Below, in pieces: positions 51,332 through 59,911 of a stretch of DNA of 64,000 nt. The translations under genes and the position numbers were made by a program. Where the stretch lies: positions 1,240,001-1,304,000 of the forward strand of contig NZ_CP149994.1 of assembly GCF_051307055.1 (NCBI RefSeq), written 5' to 3'. The notes under the pieces are model-generated. The model made no database searches. It saw only the letters and a program-made list of their open reading frames with translations, and was not told the DNA's origin. The stretch comes from Dryocola sp051307055. Lineage in GTDB: Bacteria > Pseudomonadota > Gammaproteobacteria > Enterobacterales > Enterobacteriaceae. Every line of letters begins with the position of its first letter. The first letter of the stretch is position 1.

Positions 51332-52699
51332 ATGTCTTTTGATTCTCTCGGCCTGAATGCCGATATTCTGCGTGCGGTGGAAGAGCAGGGCTATCGTGAG
51401 CCTACCCCAATCCAGCGCCAGGCGATCCCGGTAGTATTAGCAGGCCGTGACCTGATGGCCAGCGCCCAGACCGGCACCGGCAAAACCGCAGGTTTTACCC
51501 TGCCGCTGTTGCAACGCCTTGTCGACAAGGAGCCGCACGCTAAAGGTCGTCGCCCGGTGCGCGCCCTGATCCTGACGCCAACCCGCGAGCTGGCCGCTCA
51601 GATTGGCGAAAACGTGCGTGATTACAGCAAATATTTAAATCTCCGCTCGCTGGTGGTTTTCGGCGGGGTGAGCATTAACCCGCAGATGATGAAACTGCGC
51701 AGCGGCGTCGACGTGCTGGTGGCGACCCCTGGCCGTCTGTTAGATCTGGAACATCAGAACGCCGTAAAACTCGACCAGGTCGAAATCCTGGTGCTTGATG
51801 AAGCCGACCGTATGCTGGACATGGGCTTTATTCACGACATTCGCCGCGTGCTGGCAAAACTGCCCGCTCGCCGCCAGAACCTGCTGTTCTCCGCCACGTT
51901 CTCCGACGACATTAAAGGCCTGGCAGAGAAGCTGCTGCACAATCCGGAAGAGGTCTCCGTGGCGCGCCGCAACACCGCTTCTGAGCAGATTACCCAGCAC
52001 GTGCATTTCGTTGATAAGAAACGTAAAAGAGAACTGCTGTCGCAGATGATCGGCGAAGGGAACTGGCAGCAGGTGCTGGTCTTTACGCGTACCAAACACG
52101 GCGCCAACCACCTGGCTGAACAGCTGGACAAAGACGGTATTACCGCCGCCGCCATCCATGGCAACAAGAGCCAGGGCGCTCGTACCCGCGCGCTGGCCGA
52201 TTTCAAAAGCGGTGGTATTCGCGTGCTGGTAGCAACGGATATCGCGGCTCGCGGCCTGGATATTGAAGAGCTGCCGCACGTTGTCAACTACGAGCTGCCG
52301 AACGTGCCGGAAGATTACGTGCACCGCATCGGCCGTACCGGCCGCGCTGCGGCAACCGGCGAAGCGCTGTCTCTGGTTTGTGTTGATGAGCACAAGTTGC
52401 TGCGTGACATCGAACGCCTGCTGAAACGCGAAATCCCGCGCATGGCGATTCCGGGCTACGAAGTGGATCCTTCTATCCCTGCCGAGCCAATCGTAAACGG
52501 ACGTCAGCAGCAGCGTGGCGGCGGACGCGGTGGTCAGGGGCAGGGCCAGCGCCGCGGCGGAAACAGCAACAGCAGCGCGCCGTCCGATCGCAGCGGTGCG
52601 CCGCGTCGTCAGTCCCGCCCTCAGGGCGATGGCGCAGCTAAACCCGCTGGGGCAAACGGCCGTCGTCGTCCGCCTCGCAAGCCTGCCGCATCTGGCTAA
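51332..52699 (+). CDS. rhlE: RhlE, DEAD-box RNA helicase
   Basis: 455 aa (E. coli 454). All DEAD-box motifs are present: Q motif REPTPIQRQAIP, AQTGTGKT, PTREL, VLDEADRMLDMGF, SAT, RGLD and HRIGRTGR. The C-terminal tail (about 390-455) is Arg/Gly/Gln-rich and basic, typical of RNA annealing. Acts on RNA in ribosome maturation and with the degradosome under some conditions. Possibly controlled by CecR. Confidence 0.97.
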   Translation: MSFDSLGLNADILRAVEEQGYREPTPIQRQAIPVVLAGRDLMASAQTGTGKTAGFTLPLLQRLVDKEPHAKGRRPVRALILTPTRELAAQIGENVRDYSKYLNLRSLVVFGGVSINPQMMKLRSGVDVLVATPGRLLDLEHQNAVKLDQVEILVLDEADRMLDMGFIHDIRRVLAKLPARRQNLLFSATFSDDIKGLAEKLLHNPEEVSVARRNTASEQITQHVHFVDKKRKRELLSQMIGEGNWQQVLVFTRTKHGANHLAEQLDKDGITAAAIHGNKSQGARTRALADFKSGGIRVLVATDIAARGLDIEELPHVVNYELPNVPEDYVHRIGRTGRAAATGEALSLVCVDEHKLLRDIERLLKREIPRMAIPGYEVDPSIPAEPIVNGRQQQRGGGRGGQGQGQRRGGNSNSSAPSDRSGAPRRQSRPQGDGAAKPAGANGRRRPPRKPAASG

Positions 52700-52708
52700 T
52701 GTGCTATA

Positions 52709-52776
52709 CGTAGGGCGGGTAAGCAACGCGCCATTCGCCAGTTTTCGGCGGATGGCGCTGGCGCTTATCCGCCCTA
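52709..52776. repeat. Inverted REP pair after rhlE
   Basis: CGTAGGGCGGGTAAGC (about 52709-52724) and GCTTATCCGCCCTACG (about 52761-52776) are inverted copies around a short spacer, a BIME-like unit of the same REP family as the large arrays. It can fold as a long hairpin at the rhlE 3' end. Confidence 0.85.
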
Positions 52777-52815
52777 CGCACTAACATAGCGCCTCTTTTT
52801 TTACCGGAAAACGTT

Positions 52816-53748
52816 ATGCGTGTACTCCTCGCGCCGATGGAAGGCGTTCTCGACTCTTTAGTTCGTGAACTCCTGACCCAGGTGAACGACTACGACCTGT
52901 GTATCACCGAATTTCTGCGCGTGGTCGATCAGCTTTTGCCGGTAAAATCCTTCCATAAGCTTTGCCCGGAATTACTGCATAACAGCCGCACGCCTTCGGG
53001 TACGTTGGTGCGTGTACAGCTTCTGGGCCAGTATTCGCAATGGCTGGCAGAAAATGCCGCGCGCGCCGTTGAGCTCGGTTCCTGGGGCGTCGATCTCAAC
53101 TGCGGCTGCCCGTCGAAACTGGTTAACGGCAGCGGCGGTGGCGCAACGCTCCTCAAAGATCCCGAGCTTATCTATCGTGGCGCAAAAGCCATGCGTGAAG
53201 CGGTGCCTGCGGCGTTGCCGGTGACGGTCAAAATACGCCTCGGCTGGGACAGTGGCGCCAGACAATTTGAAATTGCCGATGCCGTGCAGCAGGCAGGCGC
53301 TACGGAACTTGTTGTCCACGGGCGCACGAAAGAAGATGGTTATAAAGCAGAGCTGATCAACTGGGCGGCCATCGGCGAAATCCGCCAGCGGCTGTCCATT
53401 CCGGTAATCGCTAACGGCGAAATCTGGGACTGGCAAAGCGCGCAGGATTGTCTCGCCGCTACGGGCTGTGATTCAGTCATGATCGGCCGCGGGGCGCTAA
53501 ACGTGCCGAATCTGAGCCGGGTCATCAAATATAATGAACCGCGCATGCCCTGGACGGAAGTGGTAAAGCTGCTGCAAAAATACAGCCAGCTCGAAAAGCA
53601 GGGCGATACCGGCATGTATCACGTGGCACGCATCAAGCAGTGGCTGGGCTATCTGCGAAAAGAATACGCTGAGGCGACGGATTTATTTGCGGAAATCCGC
53701 ACGTATAAAACCTCGTCTGATATTGCCCGCGCCATAGGCGCGTTATAA
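52816..53748 (+). CDS. dusC: tRNA-dihydrouridine(16) synthase DusC
   Basis: 310 aa (E. coli 315). FMN-dependent Dus enzyme reducing U16 of tRNAs. Motifs: APMEGVLDSLVREL, VDLNCGCPSK with the catalytic Cys98, KIRLGWD, VHGRTKEDGY, and VMIGRGAL. The sequence follows DusC rather than DusA or DusB. In K-12 dusC sits at about 47 min next to the yoh genes; here it is directly beyond rhlE, marking a change in gene order. Confidence 0.94.
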   Translation: MRVLLAPMEGVLDSLVRELLTQVNDYDLCITEFLRVVDQLLPVKSFHKLCPELLHNSRTPSGTLVRVQLLGQYSQWLAENAARAVELGSWGVDLNCGCPSKLVNGSGGGATLLKDPELIYRGAKAMREAVPAALPVTVKIRLGWDSGARQFEIADAVQQAGATELVVHGRTKEDGYKAELINWAAIGEIRQRLSIPVIANGEIWDWQSAQDCLAATGCDSVMIGRGALNVPNLSRVIKYNEPRMPWTEVVKLLQKYSQLEKQGDTGMYHVARIKQWLGYLRKEYAEATDLFAEIRTYKTSSDIARAIGAL

Positions 53749-53832
53749 TTAACGGAAAGGATAATAAATAACCCCTTATCGTTATTTAACCTGCGTCAGG
53801 TTCAACTTATTTATTACAAATAGAAAAGAAAT

Positions 53833-53893
53833 TGCCGTCTACTGTTAAATTACTCACAGTTTGATGAGTTGCTTTGGTTTCATGCTGGATAAT
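53833..53893 (+). promoter_or_regulatory. Putative CRP site and promoter of the SurE-like/bgl operon
   Basis: TGTTA (53833-53837), six bases, TCACA (53844-53848) matches the CRP consensus in one full half-site and 4 of 5 in the other. A GATAAT -10 candidate lies at 53888-53893, so a start near 53900 puts CRP centred around -60, as in the E. coli bgl promoter. No good -35 is visible. Further left (53749-53830) I see nothing but AT-rich sequence. Confidence 0.42.
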
Positions 53894-53934
53894 AAATAAT
53901 CCCGGTGTTAGGATGTGCAGGCAAATTAAAAACG

Positions 53935-53964
53935 GGATTGTTACTGTATAAACAGGCAAAACCT
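53935..53964 (+). promoter_or_regulatory. RAT 1: BglG-type antiterminator target before the SurE-like gene
   Basis: GGATTGTTACTG (53935-53946), TATAAA, CAGGCAAAACCT (53953-53964). It matches the ribonucleic antiterminator of the E. coli bgl leader. Its last five bases are shared with the left arm of terminator 1, so RAT and terminator are mutually exclusive. Confidence 0.88.
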
Positions 53965-54009
53965 AATTCTTAACGGCTCTATACTCGCCTGTAAGAATTA
54001 GGTTTTTTT
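53960..54009 (+). terminator. Terminator 1, overlapped by RAT 1
   Basis: AACCTAATTCTTA (53960-53972) pairs perfectly with TAAGAATTAGGTT (53992-54004), then seven Ts. A strong intrinsic terminator 270 bases before the SurE-like start. Confidence 0.9.
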
Positions 54010-54276
54010 GTTTTTAATAACCTATGCCAGCGGCGCAGGGCGCCTGTTTTCGGCAATGAAATTTATTTTTTATTACGTGATGTTGTAAAGGAATCCACTA
54101 ATAAGAAAATGTTAGCGCCGACTCTTTTTTATCTGCGGGCGATATTAACTGCGAAAAAAGCCGTCGCTTGCGGTTGATAAACGAACCATTCATCAAGCTA
54201 AAGGCACAGGTGCGGCGGTAAACGTGGAATATAAATTTAATTAGTTCCGATCTCTTATTAACAGGGAGTCGAAATA
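54010..54276 (+). other. AT-rich untranslated leader between terminator 1 and the SurE-like gene
   Basis: 267 bases with no supported reading frame longer than about 11 codons, many A/T runs, and no second RAT. A weak TATAAA lies near 54230 without a matching -35. It may hold a secondary promoter, which cannot be decided by eye. Confidence 0.4.
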
Positions 54277-55167
54277 ATGCAAAAGCAACTCACCCTGGCG
54301 CTGGTTGCGCTATTAACCGCAGGCGGAGCCCAGGCGGCGGAACGGGCAATGCGAATCCTGCTGGTCAACGACGACGGCTGCGAATCCGTGGGCACCACCT
54401 CCCTGCAGGATAAGCTCACAGCAAAAGGCTACGATGTGTGGATGGTGGCGCCGGCAACAAACCAAAGCGGTATCGGATCGGCGATAACCTTTAAGCCGAA
54501 TAAGATTTTTGAGGTGAAAAAGGTCGCTGAAAAACGCTACTGCTTCCCGGGCACGCCCGCGGATTCCGTTGATTTCGGCCTGCTCGGCATCCTTAAAGAG
54601 CAGCCTGTGGATCTGGTTATCTCCGGCGTAAACGACGGCCCAAATACCGGCGTGGCGCAGCTTAATTCCGGCACTATTGGCGCGGCAGCGCGTGCGGTCC
54701 GCTACGGTTATCCGGCGATAGCCGCCAGCATCGGCTACATCCTTAGCGAAGAAGAGATGCAGGCAGGCTGGCCTTCTACCCACAAATACTGGGCTGATTC
54801 CGTTGACTATGTAGCGGGCCTGGTCGATACGCTGGCGAAGAACTGGCGGCCGGGAAAGGCGGTGTTGCCTGCCGGATCGGGGTTAAGTATTAACTACCCT
54901 CCGCTGGCAAAAAACGATATTCACGGCATGAAGTTTGTTGAAAACGAGCGCAACCCTGTTCCACAGCACTACTACAAAATCCTGCCGAACGGTAATGCCC
55001 AGCAAATCATGAGCGAGAAAGTGCTGACGCCGGTGGACACGGATACCGACACGGGCTGGTTAAACAGAGGTTATATTACGTGGACGATTTTTGACGGCGA
55101 GTGGAATGCATCACAGTTTGAGGAGCAGTATCGCCAGCTATTTGCCGGACGTTCCGCGCTCAAATAG
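54277..55167 (+). CDS. Secreted SurE-family phosphatase/nucleotidase-like protein
   Basis: 296 aa. A cleavable signal peptide (MQKQLTLALVALLTAGGAQA) is followed by a full SurE domain: metal-binding ILLVNDDGCESVG (canonical SurE has SNDDG), APATNQSG, FPGTPADSVDFGL, DLVISGVNDGPNTGVAQLNSGTIGAAARAVRYGYPAIAAS. SurE enzymes are cytosolic metal-dependent 5'/3'-nucleotidases or acid phosphatases, so the signal peptide and long C-terminus set this one apart. GGGAG precedes ATG. The gene lies between RAT/terminator 1 and RAT/terminator 2 of a bgl operon, implying co-induction with beta-glucoside uptake. Substrate unknown. Confidence 0.85.
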   Translation: MQKQLTLALVALLTAGGAQAAERAMRILLVNDDGCESVGTTSLQDKLTAKGYDVWMVAPATNQSGIGSAITFKPNKIFEVKKVAEKRYCFPGTPADSVDFGLLGILKEQPVDLVISGVNDGPNTGVAQLNSGTIGAAARAVRYGYPAIAASIGYILSEEEMQAGWPSTHKYWADSVDYVAGLVDTLAKNWRPGKAVLPAGSGLSINYPPLAKNDIHGMKFVENERNPVPQHYYKILPNGNAQQIMSEKVLTPVDTDTDTGWLNRGYITWTIFDGEWNASQFEEQYRQLFAGRSALK

Positions 55168-55248
55168 TCCATTGAGGAAGAGAGCACCGTCACGCTTTCT
55201 ATCCTGGTGGCTTGAATGATATAGCTTTTATGGTAAGTTCATTTAGTT

Positions 55249-55279
55249 GGATTGTTACTGCCTATGGCAGGCAAAACCT
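55249..55279 (+). promoter_or_regulatory. RAT 2: antiterminator target before bglG
   Basis: GGATTGTTACTG (55249-55260), CCTATGG, CAGGCAAAACCT (55268-55279). The conserved arms are identical to RAT 1 and 3, with a loop one base longer. It overlaps the left arm of terminator 2. Confidence 0.92.
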
Positions 55280-55314
55280 GATTTTCTGGCCCTGGCCGGA
55301 AGTCAGGTTTTTTT
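55275..55314 (+). terminator. Terminator 2, overlapped by RAT 2
   Basis: AACCTGA (55275-55281) pairs with TCAGGTT (55303-55309), extended by TTCTGGC/GCCGGAA inside, followed by a T run. Lies 15 bases before bglG. Confidence 0.9.
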
Positions 55315-55329
55315 GTTTCTGGGGTAGCC

Positions 55330-56169
55330 ATGAAAATCGCCAAAATATTAAACAACAACGTAGTGGTGATTCTGGACGAGCAACGGCGCGAACAGGTGGT
55401 AATGGGACGTGGGCTGGGCTTTCAGAAACACGTCGGAGATACGCTGGACCGGGATAAGATCGAAAAAGTTTTCGCCCTGCAAAGCGATGAGCTGGTGGCG
55501 CGCTTAAGCGAGTTGCTTAACCAAATTCCGCTGGAGGTCATGACCACCTGCGATCGCATTATCGACCTCTCGCGCCAGCGTTTGGGCAAGCTGCAGGAGA
55601 GCCTGTACGTTTCGCTGACGGACCACTGCCACTTTGCCATAGAGCGGCAAAAGAAAGGGGTGGCTATCCGCAACGTGCTGCTGTGGGAAATCAGGCGCCT
55701 TTATCCAAAAGAGTTTTTGCTGGGGCAGGAGGCGCTGGACATTATCGAAAAGCGTCTTGGCGTGCGGCTGGCGGAGGATGAAGCAGGTTTTATCGCGCTG
55801 CACCTTGTCACCGCCCAGCTTAATAGCGAAATGCCCGAAGTGATGCATGTGACACGCGTGATGCAGGAGATTCTGCAGATCGTTAAGTATCAGCTTACGC
55901 TTGAGTATGACGAAGAGAGCCTGAGCTATCAGCGCTTCGTCACCCATTTGAAGTTTTTCGCCCAGCGGATGCTGAGCCGTAACGTAGTGGCAGATGATGA
56001 TGCGACGCTGCACGCGGCGGTGAAAGATAACTATCCGCACGCCTGGCGCTGCGCTGAAAAGATTAACCGGCATCTGGTCGTTGAATATCAGCGCGAGCTG
56101 ACCACAGAAGAAATTATGTTCCTCGCCATTCACATCGAGCGAGTGCGTAAAGAAAGCCGCAAGGCTTAA
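55330..56169 (+). CDS. bglG: BglG-type transcriptional antiterminator
   Basis: 279 aa (E. coli BglG 278). An N-terminal RNA-binding CAT domain (1-56: KILNNNVVVILDEQRREQVVMGRGLGFQK) is followed by PRD1 (about 65-170) and PRD2 (about 172-279) with conserved phospho-histidines (SLTDHCHFAIER, GFIALHLV, VTHLKFF, FLAIHIERVRKE). Dimeric BglG binds RATs and stops terminator formation; BglF phosphorylates it when substrate is absent. It is flanked by RAT 2 and RAT 3, and RAT 1 lies further upstream. Confidence 0.95.
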   Translation: MKIAKILNNNVVVILDEQRREQVVMGRGLGFQKHVGDTLDRDKIEKVFALQSDELVARLSELLNQIPLEVMTTCDRIIDLSRQRLGKLQESLYVSLTDHCHFAIERQKKGVAIRNVLLWEIRRLYPKEFLLGQEALDIIEKRLGVRLAEDEAGFIALHLVTAQLNSEMPEVMHVTRVMQEILQIVKYQLTLEYDEESLSYQRFVTHLKFFAQRMLSRNVVADDDATLHAAVKDNYPHAWRCAEKINRHLVVEYQRELTTEEIMFLAIHIERVRKESRKA

Positions 56170-56176
56170 TAAAAAC

Positions 56177-56206
56177 GGATTGTTACTGCTTCGGCAGGCA
56201 AAACCT
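56177..56206 (+). promoter_or_regulatory. RAT 3: antiterminator target before bglF
   Basis: GGATTGTTACTG (56177-56188), CTTCGG, CAGGCAAAACCT (56195-56206), eight bases after the bglG stop. The loop is a stable CTTCGG. Overlaps terminator 3. Confidence 0.92.
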
Positions 56207-56250
56207 GAGCGCTGGCTTCCCCCGTGGGGAGGCTGGCCTCAGGTTTTTTG
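56202..56250 (+). terminator. Terminator 3, overlapped by RAT 3
   Basis: AACCTGAG (56202-56209) pairs with CTCAGGTT (56238-56245) over an inner TTCCCC-CGT-GGGGAG stem, followed by Ts. It separates bglG from bglF. Confidence 0.9.
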
Positions 56251-56302
56251 CATTTTACTCAGCCGCACATCGTCTGTAGGCGATAAGTGAAAGGAAGGAA
56301 CT

Positions 56303-58177
56303 ATGGAGTATCAAGACCTTGCGAAGGTTATTCTGGCCCGGGTAGGCGGGCGTGAGAATATAGTGAGCCTGGTGCATTGCGCCACCCGGCTGCGGTTCAA
56401 ACTAAAAGATCGGACGCGCGCGGATGCAGAGGAGCTTAAAAAACACCCCGGCGTGATTATGGTGGTGGAAAGCGGCGGGCAATTCCAGGTTGTGATAGGC
56501 AACCACGTCAACGACGTTTACAACGCGGTGTGTACTGAGGCAGGAATCGTTGAAGATGTTTCAGTGCCGCATGAGGCGGCTGAAAAAGTTAATCTGATAA
56601 GCCGCCTGATAGATATCGTATCGGCGATTTTCACCCCGTTTCTGGGCGTCATGGCCGCATCCGGTATTCTCAAAGGGATGCTGGCGCTTGCGGTGGTCTG
56701 CGGTTGGCTGGCGACGGAAAGCGGAACTTACAAGCTGTGGTTCGTCGCAAGCGACGGGCTGTTTTACTTCTTTCCGCTGGTGCTGGGCTACACGGCGGGC
56801 AAAAAATTCGGCGGCAGCCCGTTCGTCACTATGGCTATTGGCGGCGCGCTGACGCATCCGGTTGTGCTGCAGGCCTTTGACGCGAGCGGTCAGGCGGGAG
56901 CGGCCACCGAGTATTTCCTTGGCATCCCTGTCACCTTTATTAATTACAGCGCTTCGGTTATTCCGATAATTTTTGCCGCATGGGTAAGCTGCTGGCTTGA
57001 AAAGCGCTTCAATAAGCTCCTGCCTTCCGCCGTGCGTAATTTCTTTACGCCGCTGTTTTGCCTGGTCATCACCGTTCCGCTGACGTTTTTGCTGATCGGC
57101 CCGGCGGCAACGTGGCTCAGCCAGATGCTGGCGCACGGCTATCAGGCTATTTATGCTCTGGCGCCGTGGCTTGCGGGCGGGTTTATGGGCGCCGTCTGGC
57201 AGGTGTGCGTCATCTTTGGTCTGCACTGGGGGCTGGTGCCGCTGATGATCAATAATCTGAGCGTGCTCGGTCACGATACGATGGTGCCCTTGCTGCTGCC
57301 CGCCGTCATGGGGCAGGTGGGGGCAACGCTGGGTATCATGCTGCGGGCGCGCGATAAGAAGCTTAAGGTGCTGGCAGGTTCGGCGTTCACCGCCGGGATC
57401 TTCGGGATCACTGAGCCCGCAGTCTACGGCGTGACGCTGCCAAATCGTCGTCCCTTTATCTTTGGCTGCGTAGCGGGCGCGCTGGGCGGCGTGATTATCG
57501 GCTATTGCCAGACCAGCGTTTATTCATTCGGCATGGCCAGCGTTTTCTCCTTTGCTCAGATAATCCCGCCGGGCGGGCTGGATATGAGATTCTGGGGCGC
57601 AATTATTGGCACGGGGCTGGCTTTTTCCCTCGCCTGTGCGATGACTTTTATCGCAGGAATGCCGCGTAATGAAGGGAGTGAACGCCAGGCGGCGACTCCA
57701 GCGGGCGAAGATGCGATTCTGGCTCCGTTGAGCGGAACCGTTCTGGCAATGGATCAGGTTCCGGACTCCACCTTTGCCAGCGGGCTGTTGGGGCAGGGAG
57801 CCGCGATCGTACCGCTCAGTAATCAGCTTATCGCCCCGTTCCATGGGGAGGTCTCCTCGCTGTTTCAGACGCGCCACGCCATCGGCCTGCTGAGCGATAG
57901 CGGCATTGAATTATTGATTCATATTGGCATCGATACGGTAAAACTGGATGGCCAATACTTCACCGCCCATGTGAAGCCGGGGGACAAAATTAAGCCGGGC
58001 GACCTGCTTATCGAGTTTGACCGCCGGGCGATTCTGGAGGCGGGATACGACCTCGCAACGCCTGTGATCGTCAGCAACAGCGATGATTACGCAGCGGTTG
58101 AGCGCATAACGGCTAACCATACCATTGATTCAGGCACGCCGTTTCTTACGGTGCGCCGTTCAGCAAAGGAGAAGTAG
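56303..58177 (+). CDS. bglF: PTS beta-glucoside transporter EIIBCA (BglF type)
   Basis: 624 aa (E. coli BglF 625). Domain order B-C-A: EIIB with phospho-Cys26 (LVHCATRLRF), EIIC membrane domain with about ten helices (about 105-450, including FGITEPAVYGVTLPNRRPF), EIIA (about 475-620) with phospho-His in LIHIGIDTVKLDG. It imports and phosphorylates aryl- or cellobiose-type beta-glucosides and controls BglG. AAGGAAGG precedes ATG. Its TAG directly abuts the bglB start. Confidence 0.95.
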   Translation: MEYQDLAKVILARVGGRENIVSLVHCATRLRFKLKDRTRADAEELKKHPGVIMVVESGGQFQVVIGNHVNDVYNAVCTEAGIVEDVSVPHEAAEKVNLISRLIDIVSAIFTPFLGVMAASGILKGMLALAVVCGWLATESGTYKLWFVASDGLFYFFPLVLGYTAGKKFGGSPFVTMAIGGALTHPVVLQAFDASGQAGAATEYFLGIPVTFINYSASVIPIIFAAWVSCWLEKRFNKLLPSAVRNFFTPLFCLVITVPLTFLLIGPAATWLSQMLAHGYQAIYALAPWLAGGFMGAVWQVCVIFGLHWGLVPLMINNLSVLGHDTMVPLLLPAVMGQVGATLGIMLRARDKKLKVLAGSAFTAGIFGITEPAVYGVTLPNRRPFIFGCVAGALGGVIIGYCQTSVYSFGMASVFSFAQIIPPGGLDMRFWGAIIGTGLAFSLACAMTFIAGMPRNEGSERQAATPAGEDAILAPLSGTVLAMDQVPDSTFASGLLGQGAAIVPLSNQLIAPFHGEVSSLFQTRHAIGLLSDSGIELLIHIGIDTVKLDGQYFTAHVKPGDKIKPGDLLIEFDRRAILEAGYDLATPVIVSNSDDYAAVERITANHTIDSGTPFLTVRRSAKEK

Positions 58178-59581
58178 ATGAAAGCATTTCCTGAGACGTT
58201 TCTGTGGGGCGGCGCGATTGCCGCAAATCAGGTAGAGGGCGCGTGGCAAGAGGGCGGAAAGGGCGTCTCCACGTCCGATGTTCAACCGCATGGCGTATTT
58301 GGCGAAGTCGCCGAGCGTAAGCCGGGTGATTTCGGCATCAAAGACGTTGCCATCGATTTTTACCATCGCTATCCGGAAGATATCGCGCTGTTTGCCGAAA
58401 TGGGGTTCAGCTGCCTGCGCGTTTCCGTTGCCTGGGCGCGAATCTTCCCGCAGGGAGATGAACAAGAGCCGAACGAGGCGGGGCTTGCGTATTACGACAG
58501 CCTGTTTGACGAGCTGGCGAAACACAACATCACGCCGATGGTGACGCTTTCCCACTACGAAATGCCGTGGGAGCTGGTTAAAAATTACGGCGGCTGGGGC
58601 AACCGCGAGCTGATCGTTTTCTTTGAGCGCTATGCCCGTTCGGTGTTCACGCGCTTTAAAAACAAAGTGAAGCTGTGGCTGACTTTTAACGAAATCAATA
58701 TGTCTCTTCACGCGCCGATGACCGGCGTTGGCCTGCCGGAAGAGAGTTCAAAAACCGAGATTTACCAGGCGATCCATCATCAGCTGGTGGCAAGCGCGCT
58801 GGCGGTGGAGGCCTGCCACGAGATAATTCCCGACGCGCGCATCGGCAATATGTTGCTGGGCGGCCTGATGTATCCGTTGACCTGTAAGCCGGAGGACGTG
58901 CTCAAAACGCTGCAGGAAAACCGCAGCTGGCTGTTCTTTGGCGACGTGCAGTGCCGCGGCGAATATCCGGGCTATATGCTGCGCTACTTCCACGACAACG
59001 GCATCGAAGTGGACATCACCGAAAGCGATCGCCAGGCGCTGAAAACCACCGTCGATTTTATCTCGTTTAGCTACTATTTGACCGGCTGCGTCACCGCCGA
59101 TGAAGAGCTGAACGAGAAGGCGCGCGGCAATATTCTGAGCATGGTGCCGAACCCGCATCTGGCAAGCTCCGAATGGGGCTGGCAGATTGACCCGGTTGGC
59201 CTGCGCATCCTGCTTAACGAGCTGTGGGATCGCTATCAGAAGCCGCTGTTTATCGTAGAGAACGGGCTTGGCGCGAAAGACAAGCTGGAGGCGGACGGCA
59301 CGGTGCACGACGACTACCGCATCAGCTATCTTAACGACCATTTAGTGCAGGTGGGCGAAGCCATTGAAGACGGCGTGAACGTGCTTGGCTATACCTGCTG
59401 GGGGCCAATAGATCTGGTGAGCGCGTCAAAAGCGGAGCTGTCCAAGCGTTACGGCTTTATCTACGTTGACCGCGACGACCAGGGCAACGGCACGCTTGCG
59501 CGCTCACGCAAGAAAAGCTTCCACTGGTACAAAGAGGTTATTGCCACCAACGGCGGCAGCCTGAAGGTCCAGGCCGAATAA
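58178..59581 (+). CDS. bglB: 6-phospho-beta-glucosidase (glycoside hydrolase family 1)
   Basis: 467 aa. GH1 TIM barrel: FLWGGAIAANQVEGAWQEGGKG at the N-terminus, acid/base Glu in TFNEIN and nucleophile Glu in FIVENGLGAKD; SASKAELSKRYGFIYVD matches phosphoglucosidase phosphate binding. It splits phosphorylated beta-glucosides made by BglF. No bases separate it from bglF, and AAAGGAGAAGTAG upstream is the ribosome site. No intrinsic terminator follows; a REP-type array does. BglB and related AscB/CelF-like enzymes are hard to separate. Confidence 0.92.
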   Translation: MKAFPETFLWGGAIAANQVEGAWQEGGKGVSTSDVQPHGVFGEVAERKPGDFGIKDVAIDFYHRYPEDIALFAEMGFSCLRVSVAWARIFPQGDEQEPNEAGLAYYDSLFDELAKHNITPMVTLSHYEMPWELVKNYGGWGNRELIVFFERYARSVFTRFKNKVKLWLTFNEINMSLHAPMTGVGLPEESSKTEIYQAIHHQLVASALAVEACHEIIPDARIGNMLLGGLMYPLTCKPEDVLKTLQENRSWLFFGDVQCRGEYPGYMLRYFHDNGIEVDITESDRQALKTTVDFISFSYYLTGCVTADEELNEKARGNILSMVPNPHLASSEWGWQIDPVGLRILLNELWDRYQKPLFIVENGLGAKDKLEADGTVHDDYRISYLNDHLVQVGEAIEDGVNVLGYTCWGPIDLVSASKAELSKRYGFIYVDRDDQGNGTLARSRKKSFHWYKEVIATNGGSLKVQAE

Positions 59582-59905
59582 GGCTGCGCTATATGACTTT
59601 GTGGTGGATAACGCTCACGCTTATCCATCCTGGGTTTATTGCTCTGTAGGTCGGATAAGCTTGCGCTATACGACTTTGTGGTGGATAACGCCGACGCTTA
59701 TCCACCTTGGGTTTATTGTTCTGTAGGCCGAATAAGGCTGCGCTATACGACTTTGTGGTGGATAACGCTCACGCTTATCCACGCTGGGTTTTATTGCTCT
59801 GTAGGTCGGATAAGCCTGCGCTATATGACTTTGTGTTGGATAACGCTCACGCTTATCCACGCTGGGTTTTATTGCTCTGTAGGTCGGATAAGCTTGCGCC
59901 ATCCG
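59582..59905. repeat. Tandem REP-containing array after bglB, four 77-79-bp units plus a partial
   Basis: Units start with TGCGCTATATGACTTTGTGG at about 59585, 59662, 59739 and 59818, with a partial fifth near 59895. Each carries a hairpin (GTGGATAACGCTCACGCTTATCCAC) and a REP-like GTAGGTCGGATAAGC. It lies between convergent bglB and a lysR gene and shows no gene. Confidence 0.88.
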
Positions 59906-59911
59906 ACATGG

